Shown here: positions 1 through 12,904 of the stretch, in pieces
Numbering within the stretch: the stretch's first letter is position 1
How the letters are laid out: each line of letters begins with the position of its first letter
NCBI GenBank assembly: GCA_032622095.1
Contig: CP136068.1
Span: forward strand, 12,879,729 to 12,943,728
Direction: 5' to 3'
DNA: 64,000 nucleotides
From: Siphonodentalium dalli
Taxonomy: Eukaryota; Mollusca; Scaphopoda; Gadilida; Siphonodentaliidae
Translations under genes and position numbers: made by a program
Notes under the pieces: model-generated
Database searches by the model: none
Seen by the model: only the letters and a program-made list of their open reading frames with translations
Told to the model about the DNA's origin: nothing

Positions 1-238
1 CAATGTTGACACTTAGTCAGGCTACGCGGGAGAAAATAGGGGTTGATACGATAGGCCGAAATAAATTTGTCGGGTGATAATGACCAATGTTGACGTATAA
101 AGTAACACGACTGTACTGTCGCACAATTATCAGATATAATGGTCAAATATGGACTCTAGTGCCCAATATGGAACAGCTCAGAAAACATTTGCACGGCCCT
201 AAAATTTATTTAACAAGGCAATTGGCATCTGCCATATA

Positions 239-591
239 CAAATCGATTTATGTCGATAAATCTCTTATGTTTCAAATTTTTTAGCTCACACTTGGTGTGT
301 GTGAGTTGGATACTTATATATTCCTAAAATGACAGGGTACGACACGTAATTATTTTTTAGATCGAAGAAATGATTTTTTTTCGATGACAAAATTTAACAG
401 TAGAATAACACAGGATTTCCCATTAAAATCGATTTATGTCTATAAAACTGTCATTTTTCAAAATTTTGAGCTGAAATTTGGTGTGTATGTGTGTAATACT
501 TATATATTCTTAAAATGACAGAGTTCAGCGCGTAATTATGTTTTAGATGGAAGAAATTGAATTTGTTTTCGATAATAAATTTACACTACAG
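239..591. repeat. Two-copy imperfect tandem duplication
   Basis: Bases 239-408 and 427-591 are recognisable copies of one AT-rich segment. Both contain AATCGATTTATGTC, then CTTATATATTC, AAAATGACAG and a TAGAT-GAAGAAAT stretch in the same order, offset by about 188 bp. No coding potential is visible, and the rest of 1-815 shows no gene that I can support. Confidence 0.75.
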
Positions 592-859
592 CGTGGACCG
601 TGGACGGGACATCGAGTAAACGCATTTTATAAACAGGCTTTTGTCAATTGCCATTTTGGTCATTTTGGTCAAACTAAACCCTTTTCAACCGGGACAGCAG
701 ATCCGAATAGTAGCTAAGATGTATTTAGATAGTATTATCAAAAGAATTTGACCGATTCGGGTGCAGTTTAAGAGAATCGAGTGGAGAAATCTTGGTGATA
801 ATTCCAGAAAATAAAGATGGCGGAGAATCACAATGAAACTACCCACAATTCACTTCACT

Positions 860-1310
860 ACACCAGGGGTTCGCAATGGGTTACACATTATTTTCAGTCT
901 ATCAAATTATTTATATTTTCAACAACAAGTGACTTTAAGTTTACAATTTCAGCCTATCCTGACTCTATCGATACGATTTATCATATTTTCATAAACATAT
1001 TATACACCGGTGGCGTTAACATTACAATTTCGGCAACTACGTGATTCTATCGGTACGATTGAGTAATGGTACAAAACAAAATGTCCAAGAATACACAAGG
1101 GGCTCCCAATGGGTTATATATTATTTTCAGTCTATCAAATTATTTATATTTTCAGCAACATATTATTACACCGGTGACTTTAAGTTTACAATTTCAGCCT
1201 GTCCTGACTCTATCGATACGATTTATCATATTTTCATAAACATATTATACACCGGTGGCGTTAACTTTACAATTTCGGCATCTACGTGATTCTATCGGTA
1301 CGATTGAGTA
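860..1310. repeat. Two-copy tandem duplication (about 230 bp unit)
   Basis: Copies at about 860-1063 and 1091-1310 share long identical runs such as GACTCTATCGATACGATTTA and ATATTATACACCGGTGGCGT. Small open frames here are by-products of the duplication. Pieces of the same family recur near 1370-1400 and 44900-45090 (GTGTGGCGTAATGAA, CTATCGGTACGATT), so this is a dispersed repeat. Confidence 0.85.
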
Positions 1311-2480
1311 AGTTACAACAAATCTCCAAGAATACATTCGCCCTGTCCACCACACAATATCAAAATCACAGAAACTAGATACACCACATGTGGCGTAATG
1401 AAGGGCCACATGCACGTCATATACTAATTTTCATATAGGTGCAATTCATGTGTCCCTTATCATCGTATAGTTTGAATGCTAATCTTAAAAGGTAGTATTT
1501 CAGAAATCTGGGAAGGTGTTACAATTGGAAATCCAAGTGTAAGATGCAGTATTTAAGGGTTAGGAAAATGTAACACTTGGTTGTTGTATCAATTTTAATA
1601 CCTGAGTCTTTAGAGTGTTCGTCTCATCTCATCCGGTGTTGCGACGGTTTCACTACACACGGTACATCTCACACGAGCAACTATTGGGTGCTTTTTATGC
1701 CGCAACAAGGAGTGATGTCAGTGTGTGGTGAACAACAGTAGTTATATTTAACAAGCGTGTTGCTCTTACATGTGGATTGCTTGGTGTTTGGTGGGTGTTG
1801 ATGTCGTTTAGCTCTCTTGTATCGATCCGTCCAATGGCAGGTATTCTTGAGGTGCGATGCGGTATCTGAAAATGACGACAAACAAACAGGTACTTTGACA
1901 AAAATGAGCTAGTAATTGGACAAGAATAAAACGAAATTATCAGATTATTACCTGTGTTTTACCTGTGTTCTTCGGGCCTGTTATAAGCTTTCGCTTGTAT
2001 TGGCCAATTGTCGCTGTATAACATATGGTTGCTCTATTTACAAATTGTCTGAGAAATATCCACAATACACTAATATTATAATTTGCGATGCAAATACGTT
2101 TTTTGATCTACTGGTGTGATTGGGGTCCATGATAACGTTTACACAGCTCCATAACCACTGCTACCTCGCTGTAAATATCGGTTCACAGGAGGTGATACTA
2201 TTTGCCGAATTAACTCATTATTATGCCGTTGGTGATTATGATGGTGATGGCGGTATTCATTGTCATCACAACCGTCACCATCATCACAACCACCATAATC
2301 ATCTTCACCGTCGTTGTCAGCATTATCACTACCATCATCATCGTCAACACCACCACTACCACCACTCAATTCAATTCTTTATTCTCATGACCTATAATAC
2401 ATAGGTATCGAGATAACATTTGTACCACCACCACCACCAACAACACCACCACCACCAGCACCATTGTCTTGTTTTTTCAG
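1311..2480 (+). other. Presumed intron or intergenic DNA with CAT/CAC microsatellite
   Basis: No exon recognised. Bases 2234-2380 and 2422-2462 are CAT/CAC-rich simple sequence that gives spurious His-rich reading frames. The stretch ends in a strong polypyrimidine tract and AG at 2479-2480, read here as the acceptor of the next exon. Confidence 0.6.
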
Positions 2481-2837
2481 TCTGCTGTGCTGGGTCTTCT
2501 ATGTACTGTAATAGGACAGAAACTTGTCTCATCACAATCGACACACAACCCTATCAGGACACAATTGTGAACGTGGCGGTGAGACATATTGGTGTTACTG
2601 CTGATCCGACTGTTATATTTCGACTGAATGTTGTCTCAGATGCAGCAGATGATTTATATAAGCTTCGAGATACAGGATACACCAATCGTATCGATAATGT
2701 GGGTCAGGCACAACAAGGTATCATCGCCTTCAATCTGGAAAATGTGCAGCTGTCTGATGCCAGATGTTACGGTGCTTATAGTGATACTGAAGCTGTGACG
2801 GCGTTTGGCAGCGTTAAAAGGACTCTTGTTGTATTAT
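2481..2837 (+). CDS. Ig-like domain exon of an unidentified secreted or membrane protein (partial)
   Basis: An exon bounded by a strong acceptor (CTTGTTTTTTCAG, ending 2480) and a GTATGT donor at 2838. It is 357 nt with phase 1 at both ends, the symmetrical phase typical of shuffled extracellular modules. The roughly 119-residue product has an early Cys cluster (CCAG, MYCN, TCLITI), a beta-rich middle, and the ending FNLENVQLSDARCYGAY. That ending matches the D-A-x-C/Y-x-C-like F-strand signature of Ig V/I-type domains, with Cys in place of the usual Tyr before the G strand. A hydrophobic SVKRTLVVL strand closes the domain. No partner exons were found on either side, so the protein, its start and its end are unknown. 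Ig-like domains of this kind occur in invertebrate adhesion and scavenger receptors. The Ig assignment is from pattern recognition only. Confidence 0.6.
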
Positions 2838-3331
2838 GTATGTTCTCATATTTACTAGCACCATTCTTTCTTTCCACTTATAACCATTTTGAAGGAAGTA
2901 ATTGGGGATTCCGAAAAAAAAACTCTTGAGACTTAACATTAATTTTAAAATTGCGATATATTGAGGCAACTGTTTGATTAAGCAGTTGATAAAAATGTAC
3001 GAATTATCATTAAATTGACCGTGGTCTCGGGGATTGAGGAGTATATCACCACGAACATTCACATATTACTGCAGTGCTACTATGGTTTAAACATATTTAT
3101 TGTAACTCAGTTTACAAGGGATTGGGGGACAAGTTATAACAACTTAAGGTGGCCCCTCTCTCGACAATATTTACACAAATGTTTAAACAAGATGAATAAC
3201 AGATATAATGTACATGTCATAATAAGAATGTTGATGATGATGTCTGGTGATTGATGTTATACCGGTCCTGAGGTCCTCTCCTGTAGATATCATGCCATGC
3301 CGTGCCGTAAGTTGTTTACGATTTTTCTTCG
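2838..3331. other. No gene seen
   Basis: This is intron or intergenic sequence after the Ig-like exon. Only short open frames without family resemblance are present. Confidence 0.5.
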
Positions 3332-5894
3332 TTAAGTGAAACGTTTACTTTCTGATATATATTTGTGTACAATGTAAAAGAGTAGCTGATTTCGATGCTG
3401 TGGAATGCTTGGGGCGCCTCTGAGGAAGTGGTTTACGTCTACTATTGTGAAAGCATACTCATCTAGTCTATCATATAATTTAGTTCTTTGCGGTCGGAAC
3501 AATGGACATTCGAAAAAGAAGTGAAAGGCATCCTCGATCTCTGTGCCACAATTACACACCGGGCTTTCGGCTACAAAGTTATCATACATATCTAAGCGAA
3601 GTTCACTGCAACCGTTGCGAATTTTAGAATGGATTATATTTTCTTTCCGACTCCCAGTTTGAAAATAAGGGGGTGGTTTTAGGGTCAAATCTATAACTCA
3701 GATTGACCTTAAATTCTTTTAGGTTAAACGTATCAGTTACGATAATTGGAAGCTTATTCCATGATTGTGTCATAAAGAGTAGGAAGGATTTTTTTAAATG
3801 TTCTGTGTGACATAATTAACAATAAAAGTTTCCAGGGTTCCGCTTTGAGTATCGCGAGACATGGCCAGCACGAGGAGGTAAGATAGTTGATAAGTAGTTG
3901 GGTGCAAGGTTGTTAGTAATTTTATATATGTAATGTAATTGATGATGTTCGCGTCTATTACTGAGCGTGGGCCAGCCGATTTCAAGGAGTAGGTCTTTAT
4001 CGGATACCGATCGGTTTAGTCCTGTTACAATTCTGGCAGCTTCTTTATGAAGTCTTTCACGTTTATCAGTCAAGTATTTTGGTGCGTTCGCCCAGACAAT
4101 ATCAGAATAGTCCATTATAGGCAAAATATAAGTATTGTAGATTTTTTCAAGCGTCTTTCTGTCGATACTGTATTTAAATTTTCTGAGTTGGGATAGTCTT
4201 CCTGATACTCGTCGACAGATATTTTCAATGTGATCATTCCAATTTAAATTTGCTTGGATATCGAGACCGAGGTGTCTATGCGATTTAATGAAGGTTATTT
4301 CTTGGTTTTCGAAAAATAGTTTTGGGGCCTGGTCTTTGTTAGTTAGGGAAAATGACATAGCTTTGGTCTCTGCTGGGTTAAAGTTTACTAGCCAGTTGTT
4401 GGCCCATTGTGATACGATTTCGAGATCATTGTTGAGTTGTTTAGCTAGGGATTGTAGGTCATAGTGAGAAGTAGTGATGCAGGTGTCGTCGGCGTACATT
4501 CGAGCTTTAGAGCAGAGATTGTTGGGCAGATCGTTTATATAAATTAAGAAGAGAAAAGGCCCCATTATTTACCCTTGTGGCACTCCGGGTGGTATAATTT
4601 CAAATTTAGAGTAAGTATTGTTTACCAGGACTCTTTGTCGTCTATTTACTAAGTAATCTTGAAACCAGTTCAGAAGTTTTCCTGCAATCCCATATTGCTG
4701 CAAGTTATATATTAGCCCCATATGCCAGACCCTTTCGAATGCTTTCGAAATATCAAAAAATATGGAACACGTGTATAGACCTTTATCTAGGTTCTGGCAA
4801 AGGTGGTGATATATATCAATTAGTTAATAAACTGTACTGTGACCGGCGATGAAGCCGGATTGATGCTCGTAAATAAGATTATTTTCATTAAAAAAAGTGG
4901 AAACATATTTTAGGACCAATCTTTCAAATACTTTGGCCAGACAAAGTAACAATGAAATCGGCCTGTAATTGGTACTATCAGCGGGGTCCCCTTTTTTAAA
5001 GATTGGTATAACATTTGCATTTTTCCAAGAAGACGGGAATATTCCAACCTCCAGAGATTTTTTAAATAGTAATGACAACGGTAAAGCAATCTGCTGTGCA
5101 GTACAGCGTAACATTTTAGCACTTATGTCATCATGTCCATGTGCCTTATTTGTTTTCAACGCTAGTATAACATCAATTACCTCTTGCATTTCGAAAGGAA
5201 TTTCAGTCAGCAGCTTCATTTAATTCAAGGGGGAGAAGAAGATTATTCCATTTCAGGTCGTTTATCAGATTACCCGCCCTTTCGAAGTAAGCGTGTTTAT
5301 AGTCCCAGATTTGTCTTTTAAAAGAGGATGTGCGATTATTATCATAACAGAGGGTCGCATAGACACCGTAATGGTCAGAAATTTCCAAATCTATGGTAGC
5401 AGCATCTTGCAGATTAAAATCGCCGTTAATAATTATAGGGTCCAATAGTGTTTGAGAACTTTGAGTAACTCTTGTTGGGGACGTGACTACGTTTTTGAGG
5501 GTGTAAAAGTTGATTATATCATTTAATTTTGAGGCCGGATCAAGGAGATTTGAATTGTAATCCCCGGTTAGTATAATGTTTTCAGTTATGTCTAATGCAT
5601 CATGAATAGATGTTTCCAATAATTCCCAATAACTCGGGTGACAGTATTGATCAGATCTGTAAGACAACCCGAACAGGAATAGTCGCGATTTTGAACATAT
5701 TTCGAACCAAATTATTGAGGAATCAAACTCCAGATCATGTCTTCTACGATATATTAGATGCTCTGCAAAATATATACAAATTCCACCTCCTTCTGAATTT
5801 CTGTCTTCTCTTATTGGCTACAATAACCAGTAATTTCTAGTTTTTCTGAGGAAAAAGAGGGATCTAAGTGAGTTTCAGTGAAAGCGCTACTATC
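3332..5894 (-). mobile_element. Degenerate APE-type LINE retrotransposon (endonuclease plus reverse transcriptase)
   Basis: Read on the - strand. The endonuclease part (about 5894-5203) shows FTETHLDPS, a GGG turn after REDRNSE, LTGDYN, LLDPIIING and ISDHYGVYA, matching AP-endonuclease signatures of Jockey/CR1-group LINEs. The reverse transcriptase (5219-3816) shows NKAHGHDDIS, VIPIFKKGD, NYRPISLL, SGF.AGHST, DISKAF, GVPQG, LFLIYINDLP and the catalytic YADDT box. A Cys/His C-terminal motif (CNCGTEIEDAFHFFFECP) lies at 3688-3332. The copy is dead. There is a frameshift in the endonuclease near 5830 and a frame change with apparent loss of the endonuclease-RT linker near 5210-5220. In-frame TAA codons follow the AGHSTVY segment and interrupt the usual GVPQG-S-I-L-G motif. 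Further frame disruption lies at 3816-3688. Exact clade (Jockey, CR1 or relative) cannot be settled by eye. Confidence 0.92.
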
Positions 5895-5909
5895 GGGGGG
5901 GGGGGGGGG
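5895..5909. repeat. 15-base G homopolymer
   Basis: Uninterrupted G run exactly at the upstream edge of the recognisable LINE endonuclease on the other strand. Assembly or read-length error is possible at such a tract. Confidence 0.95.
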
Positions 5910-6161
5910 TCAAAAGTCGGCATTACTGGTGAAACCGTTTGATCTTAGTGGACTGGGTGGTACTATACATCCGTAGTGCCTACCACTCTGTTGTTAAAGG
6001 GTTGATGGATTATAGCATAACTGTGCATTATTGCCCACATTGTTATTCTCAAGCTTGCACTAGTTCATATTAATTTCTCTCTTGTCCTGCAGCTCTAATT
6101 ATAGCAGCAGTTTCCCAAATTATAATACTAATAATGAAATATAAATAAACACAATATCAAA
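5910..6161. other. LINE-flanking sequence, no gene
   Basis: Lies downstream (on the - strand) of the second LINE remnant and upstream of the first. It is probably 3' untranslated sequence of the remnant at 6445-6162. No coding signal. Confidence 0.4.
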
Positions 6162-6445
6162 ATGATTTTCTGAAACGCCGCGCAAACAAGTAAGTTTTTT
6201 GTGACTTTTTGAAATCATCAAGAGATGGTGACTCTTGTATGTTCAATGGCAGAGTATTCCATGCATTTGGACATGTAGCCTTAAAAGAACGGTAGCCAAC
6301 CGTGATCAAATTAGCACCAGATGGTGTCAAAAGAAGTTTGTCCTCTGAACGAAGTGATTGGTGTGGGACAAGGATATCACTGAAGTTTATAAATAATTAT
6401 ATCCGTCACAGGTAGCCAATGTAATTCTTGCAACATTTCATCTAT
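6162..6445 (-). mobile_element. CR1/Jockey-group LINE 3'-terminal remnant
   Basis: On the - strand, 6445-6375 reads LQELHWLPVTDIIIYKLQ then a stop, which is the LHWLPV motif found near the C-terminus of many CR1-like reverse transcriptases. After a short disruption, about 6368-6162 reads through RSEDKLLL, then RSFKATCPNAWNTLPLNIQ and SLDDFKKSQKTYLFARRF. This matches the usual LINE ending of RSF-x-A-x-P-x-W-N-x-L-P followed by L-x-x-F-K and TYLF. It is 5'-truncated and internally broken, and a different copy from the neighbouring LINE. Confidence 0.85.
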
Positions 6446-6521
6446 GTCGTCATATTTGGTTTGTACACACACCTTTGATATGGATGCGAAATACAGTTTG
6501 TGTGTGTACACATACCATGTA

Positions 6522-7908
6522 TGGTGCACATGATGGGGTGTGTCTTTTTACCGGATTCCGGATTCCGGATCCCGGATTTCGACCCGGATTTAGGTGTCTT
6601 TTTACCGGATTTCGACCCGGATTCGGTTATGAATTTCATGCTTGTTTTATCACACATTTAACCCATTAAAAGCCGTTTCTGACACGATTAAACCAATATA
6701 GGGCTGTCGTGCTCATTCAACCCGATTAATCGTATTTAAAGGTACATATCGTGCCCGGATCAGCATACTTCTTTTGTTTCATATAGACACGGCGGTTGGA
6801 TTGATTTTACGTGATCATGATGGCATTTACGGGAACACACCATGTCCGGATCCGAATTAATTATCTCGTAATTATTGATCATATTTAAAGGTAGATATCA
6901 TGTCCGGATCCGGTTTTTCTCTCTCTCTTTTTTTCCATATAAATTATCGTCTTTTTGATATATTAAATGTCACGTGGAACAAAGTTATAAGTTGATTTTG
7001 AGACGTTATACTAGGCTGTTGGATTGATTTCACGGAATGATTATCGCATTTAAAGGTACACACCATGTGTGGAACCGAATTAATTTCCACGTATTTACTG
7101 ATAATATTTAAAGGTACCTTTAAACTAGATAATCACTGTATAAACTGTAGCTGGCTGCAACGGGATTAATATGCTAGCAGTGTTTTTATAACGAGTCGGG
7201 CGGCCAGACTATATCATCACTGTATAAACAGTAGCGGGCTGCAACGGGATGAATATGCTATCCGTGTTTTTATAACGATTCGGGCGTCGTGACATAAAAC
7301 GCTTAATACAAGTCGTACATCTATCTCACTTAAACCGGCTTAAATATCGAATTTACAATAGTAATACTACTAGTATCAGAAATATAATCGTTTATAATCG
7401 AACTAAAACAATAAACCATTTAAACTGCACCAGGTATTTTTGTGGGCTGGAGAACAAAAAATCTTCACAAAAGCAAGTCAATTTATTTCAATCCCAATGA
7501 TATTACTGTTAAACGCAACCTCTGCCATGTTTTCGCGGTCTGAAATGTCTTTTAATGTGTTAAACATGGGTTATAATAAACATGAAATTGAGATCAGGGT
7601 TCGGGTCGAAATTAGAAAAAGACACATAAAATCCGGATCCAGATCCGGGCATAAAGTTTGTCTGTATATGGGCTCATTCTCGCGTGAAATCAATCCAAGC
7701 GCCATGTTCACCGTTTCCAAATAAACTGAGTTCCGCGTGGCTCAGCTGCCATTTAATGTATTAAATACTTGACTATTTATATGAAATAGAAAAGAACTAT
7801 TCATACCCGAATCCGGGTCGAAATCCGGTAAAAAGACACCTAAATCCGGGTCGAAATCCGGGATCCGGAATCCGGTAAAAAGACACACCCCACATGATGC
7901 GACATCCG
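6522..7908. mobile_element. 1.4 kb element with about 100 bp terminal inverted repeats
   Basis: The segment 6535-6640 (GGGGTGTGTCTTTTTACCGG, repeated CCGGATTTCGACCCGGAT, ending near GGTTATGAAT) reappears reverse-complemented at 7794-7900. Each arm contains two internal copies of the TTTTTACCGGATT module. The interior has ATTTAAAGGTA repeats (6738, 6889, 7049, 7108) and an 80 bp direct duplication at about 7130-7285, with no transposase-like reading frame. It is likely a non-autonomous foldback element. Superfamily is unknown and no clear target duplication was identified. Confidence 0.75.
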
Positions 7909-9153
7909 GATAAACAATCCGCCGTTCGTTTCTTTGTATGTACATATGTCCGTAGAGTTTTAGAGTTTTTTTCACACTAAGATTATACCAGAATTCTCGT
8001 TCCGCGTTTTCGCGTCATCCGAAGACGTCATGTGGGGCGACGGTTGAACTCATTTGTCTCGGAAGTATCGCTACGATGTGACTCGTCTACTGCTATATAC
8101 ACCGATAGATCTGGTCGCGCGCTAGCCTCTCGACCAATCAAGTGCTCGATTTTCAATTAAATTGAAAATAGTTGTAATTATATAGGCATGGACAATGCAT
8201 GTAGTTATCCAGTATCCAAGGGATCAAAGGCGAGTAATTCTACATAATGTGTACTCTTATGTACTGGATGTAGCTGAATATATATGAACATGGCTGTGTT
8301 CTACATTTCTGTTGTTTACATGCATTGTGTTTCTCCAATGACCAGATCAGAAGACAATTAATCCACCCATTGTATAGACTTATGGTAATCCAATGTAATG
8401 AGTCAGATATGTTCAGTCTGACCATTATCATATCTCACCTCTAGTTAAATACTGTCATCTTGCGACTAACCTGAAATTGATTACACACACTTGGTTATAT
8501 TTATATCAGGTCATTGTAGAGCCACATCACACACGGCCTTGGGATCTCTGATCAAGAGTAATCAACTACCAGCAGATTGACTGCATGGTGTAATACAGAC
8601 ATTAATTATATTTGTCAGCATCGGGTTCCGCTGTGTATGTGTTTTTCCAATACTTTTGAAATGTTAGTGTTGAATCTATGAACTATTTAAGTGGCAAACA
8701 TGGGTGTAGTCCCAGCATATTATATCATTGAAAATGATTAAACCTGGTCCACATATAATGTGCTCTTGTTGTATTTTCCATTTCTTCTATTCTGTATCAA
8801 GGTTGATGATGATCCACTTTTCACGTGCATGGCTTGTAGGATTAAAATTAATCCAGTTAATAGACACATGCTTCCCGGTAGGCATATATTAAACTAACCA
8901 TTCCAATTTGACCAGGTTCAGTAATGCATACACTATAAACCACATATTGAATATTCTTTTATCACATAACTTGCCCATAAAAGCAGTTTCATAATTATCG
9001 GTAAGGGACACGTTTAATATCACGCGTGCGATGACTCACGCCGTTGTTTAAATGACGTGCGATCGCTGCATTTTATGATCGCTGTTTTCAAACTTCGCGT
9101 TTATTTGATCATGTGATAAAAGATATATCACACTCGTACTATTTTGAACGTAA
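7909..9153. other. No gene; contains a dispersed repeat at 8087-8190
   Basis: Bases 8087-8190 (ACTCGTCTACTGC, then GACCAATCAA, ending AGTAGTTGTAATTATAT-like) resemble 15442-15545 in the same orientation. Nothing else recognised. Confidence 0.6.
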
Positions 9154-9235
9154 TTTATCAACCTCGTCCACTAAATTCTATTTGAGCCTCGGTAAACCTC
9201 GGCTGAAATCGAATTTAGTGAACTCTGTTGATAAA
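9154..9235. repeat. Small inverted repeat (25 bp arms)
   Basis: The left arm 9154-9178 (TTTATCAACCTCGTCCACTA and on) pairs imperfectly with 9211-9235 (GAATTTAGTGAACTCTGTTG and on). A related half-site (AACCTCGTCCATTAAA) is at 41330. It could be a MITE fragment. Confidence 0.7.
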
Positions 9236-10599
9236 TTTCGTATAAAATAGAAACTCATGTGAGATCCTCTATATACCATTATATGCGATGTTCTATTTTG
9301 AAATTCTCTCAATTACACGTGGGGTCCAGAATAATGACAGTCATGGTATTCTTTGACATTCACTCAGTGCATTCAGTTGCTGAGACCAGCCGCATGCTTT
9401 CTATTATTTTATTACACCCGTTTGCGTTGATCAGTTCATTAATTAACCCATTGCCAACTGATTTGATAAATGAAATATTTATCATTGATTGTGTTTATAT
9501 TTCATGGCACAATGTATGATGACATACCCATGACCTATATACTGAGTGTCATTTTATTGATTTGTTTTCATTATTAACATCGTTCACTAATTCCGTTGAC
9601 AGTGTGATAACTCAGTATTTTCACCGATCACCCTCACAGTCACATCCAGATTAATCATGACACATTCTTCACCTGTATTGATTTTGGAATCGATGGATTG
9701 GATTTGAAATACGAACCCTACCTATAACCAAGACATTAACACATGCCTTCCAAAGCAATACTTTATCTGATCAGTCTCATATTATGCCTATTTCCAATCG
9801 TTATGTCTATATTAATTTATCGATCGATTTTGAGTCGGTATGGTGGAATATATGGGTTAAGCATCTACCGATCGTGATCGGCCGATCGTTTATTGGTGAC
9901 GACATCATGTTTTTAATTATCAAGTTTATGTGAATTCCGCGTAATGACTTTGTGCACATTTAGTCTGGTTGATAAACTAAAATTTTAGGGTCAACCTAGA
10001 ATAAATTCGGACTAAATTGGTTTATATATCATTTTGAAGAGGGAGATCTCCTCTATAACATATCCAAAATCCGCTAAAATCCGCTTTGAGCATTTTTTGT
10101 AATTCAAGATGGCGTCCAATATGGCTGCCATTTTCCGTTAGTCAGTGTGTTGCAATTTGATGCAATTATAGTCATAATATCGTGTCATATGTATACATTA
10201 ATATACAGTTTTGTGAAGCGAAGACATAACGCCATATTTTGATGCCAAAATTGGAACACACTGCCCAATATGGCAGTCAAAATGGCGACCGGAAGTGGAA
10301 AATGTTACGTTTTTTTACTGATATCTTTAAGATAAGTTTCTGCTGTTTGGAACTAGTTGAGAATTGTGACTTTGTTTTGTATTTAGCATGTTAACAGACC
10401 ATCGGGGAAATAAAGTATGCCATAAGTGAAGTCCCCACCCCTTCCGATCGTGCAAAAAATCGAGTTTACAGAACGTGGTATAACATTTCACCAAAAAATC
10501 ACAATTTGGGATTCTAGTCATATTTCATCAAAAATTGGCAGGATTGTGTAATGGAAGTGATGCATTCTATTTCTTATGAATATTCCGACTCAATGGTAT
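9236..10599. other. No gene seen
   Basis: AT-rich. The part from about 10080 onward carries AAGATGGCG / CCAATATGGC-type words and appears to be an outer portion of the foldback family that follows. Confidence 0.45.
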
Positions 10600-11330
10600 C
10601 AAAAGTGTCACTTTGGCTCACAATAGCTGCCAAATGGCGGCCAAAATATGAAAAATGGTAAATATTGCACCAGCATGTCGTGCAACCGCTTATAAGTTGT
10701 GGTTGATGGATATTGACTATCCTGTCTTATATACATTGAATACTAACATTTATGATGCACCTTGATTAACTTTTACTATTTTGACCACTGAAATTACCAG
10801 AATTATGGGATGTTTTGCACAAACTTGGCATCAAAATCGGGAAAAATTAACGTTTCAGGTTTGCACCATTTTTAAAAAGTAAAATGGAATTATCTTTGGT
10901 ATCAAATGTTATTTTTATTTTTGATCTATCTTAAATGATTGACACTGATATGTTTTAGACAAAATTACTCAAGATGGCTTACAAAATGGCAACTAAATAT
11001 GGTAAAAAGTTGATTTGTCATATTTATTCCGAACATTATTATAAGCTGTTCCGAAAAGGTTGCAAATTGTGACTCACTTGGTTATTAAACATGCTACTTA
11101 ATCAAATGATAACTAAATGTTATATTCTGGTTGTCCCAGTACATTATGAGGCATGACAAATCAGTTTAAGGGATGCAGTATGAATTTTTGCCGAAAACTT
11201 CTTTTGGGATTCTGTCTGTCTTTGAACGGAAATTGGCAGAACGTTGAAACGGAACTGAGAGAGATCATATTATGTGGCTACTCTGTCCCATTAGCATCAA
11301 AATTTATTAACTTATATACAATTGTCATGA
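10600..11330. repeat. Left arm of a large inverted repeat
   Basis: Nearly its full length matches the reverse complement of 13700-14415. Shared words include GCTTATAAGTTGT, TGTCTTATATACATTGAA, ATGTTATATTCTGGTTGTCC, TTTTGGGATTCTGTC and GAACGTTGAAACGGAACTGA. The arms are diverged but colinear. Confidence 0.85.
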
Positions 11331-11429
11331 AAACCGTTTCATTCGTATTGCATACCAAATGCCATTAAGAGACACTCTGATGATCTCTCTATCGGTTAAC
11401 ATATCCTTGAGTTATATGGATAGGAAGTC

Positions 11430-12270
11430 GATAGTCACCCAAGTGCAACTTACACATGACCATGCAGTCACTCCACATATACATGAACACCACATAAATG
11501 AACATATGCCACTCACTTTATACACATACACCTCACCTACTACTATACAGCCACACATGGATATGCACATACACCCAACACATGGCCATATAGTCATGAG
11601 TAAACATGCAGGCACACCAGGTATACTCCAACACATCACCCACGGCCATATAGTCACGACCTGTATACCCATTCACTACATTCATGAACATACAGTAACA
11701 TCCTGTATACATATTCGCCCCACCATTGGTAATACGGTCACTCCATGTACATGTATATATTTGCCAGATGCATAGCCATATAAGTACTCAAGATATACAT
11801 CCAAACGATGACAATATAGTCACTCCCGGTATATACTATCACCACATTCATGAGCATACATTACTTCTTGTATACATATTTGCCTCACCAGCGGTCATAA
11901 AGTCACTCCCTGCATATATATTTGCGACACACATGGCCATATATCCACTCAAAATATACATATAGACCCAACCCATTACAGTCATTACAGGCATATATAG
12001 TATACATATAAACCTCACCAATGGCGTTACAGTCCTTCTAGATATACCAATATCCCGCAACGCGCACGCGGCCATTCATATACTCCAAACGTGCATATAG
12101 ACCTCACCATGACAATTCAGCCTCTCGCTGACTACGCATAAACCACACTCGTGATCATACAGTCACTCCCTCTATACCAATTCACCCACCATTAATTTTG
12201 CCACACTGGCACTCCATATATACATATTGGCCACATCATGGCAATATAGCCATGCAAGATATACAAGGGC
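11430..12270 (+). repeat. Degenerate minisatellite, block 1
   Basis: Repeated words of the type CCATATAGTCACTCC, TATACATAT and CACCACATTCATGA recur at irregular spacing of very roughly 40-60 bp. Long His/Thr-rich open frames here are composition artefacts of a stop-poor repeat. Confidence 0.75.
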
Positions 12271-12904
12271 TCGCGGCTTGCAGGTAATGAGTCGAAACGT
12301 AATGTGACATTTGCTTAGTATGGCATATAGTCAGCGATCTGGAACTCATGTTGATCTTATCCAAACATTAAGGCATCTTTTAAACTCATTGGGAGTAATT
12401 TCCAAAAATGTCTAAACTCTAGGTTTGGCATAAAATAAAATCTAGTTTTTGTGGGGTACGTTTTAAAACTATTTTTAAAATTCCATTAAACTGCTCCAGG
12501 ACCCAGCTTCCAACTCAACATTCATGTCATTAGAACGGGGATCAATTTGTCTGCGAGAAATTGGGACCTTAGTCATCATATATGTAGCCTCGAATATTCT
12601 GTAGTATGCCTAACAGACATCACCCCCTTTCTCTTAACATCCATACATTTATGTACCACTATCATTGTGTGGGGAATGGGACAGGATGTAAGCCATTATT
12701 TATTTCACTACACTTATATTGACAAACGGAAAGGCCTTATGGTCCGTCAGCCAGTGCTCCATTCTGACTTGTTATTGTCATTCCGGAGGGCTAGGTGTGA
12801 TTTTCGTTGACGCGGACAAATGTTACACCTTGTCAGATACCCACTTACATATATTTGTTAGCCTCTACTTACCTGTATTGGTTGGCATTGGTTAACCTTT
12901 GATT
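12271..12904. other. Non-repetitive spacer inside the foldback loop
   Basis: Separates the two minisatellite blocks. No exon or transposase motif recognised. Confidence 0.4.

Noticed and set aside
2120-2462. His-rich protein
   Set aside because: Translated CAT/CAC microsatellite ahead of the Ig-like exon acceptor.
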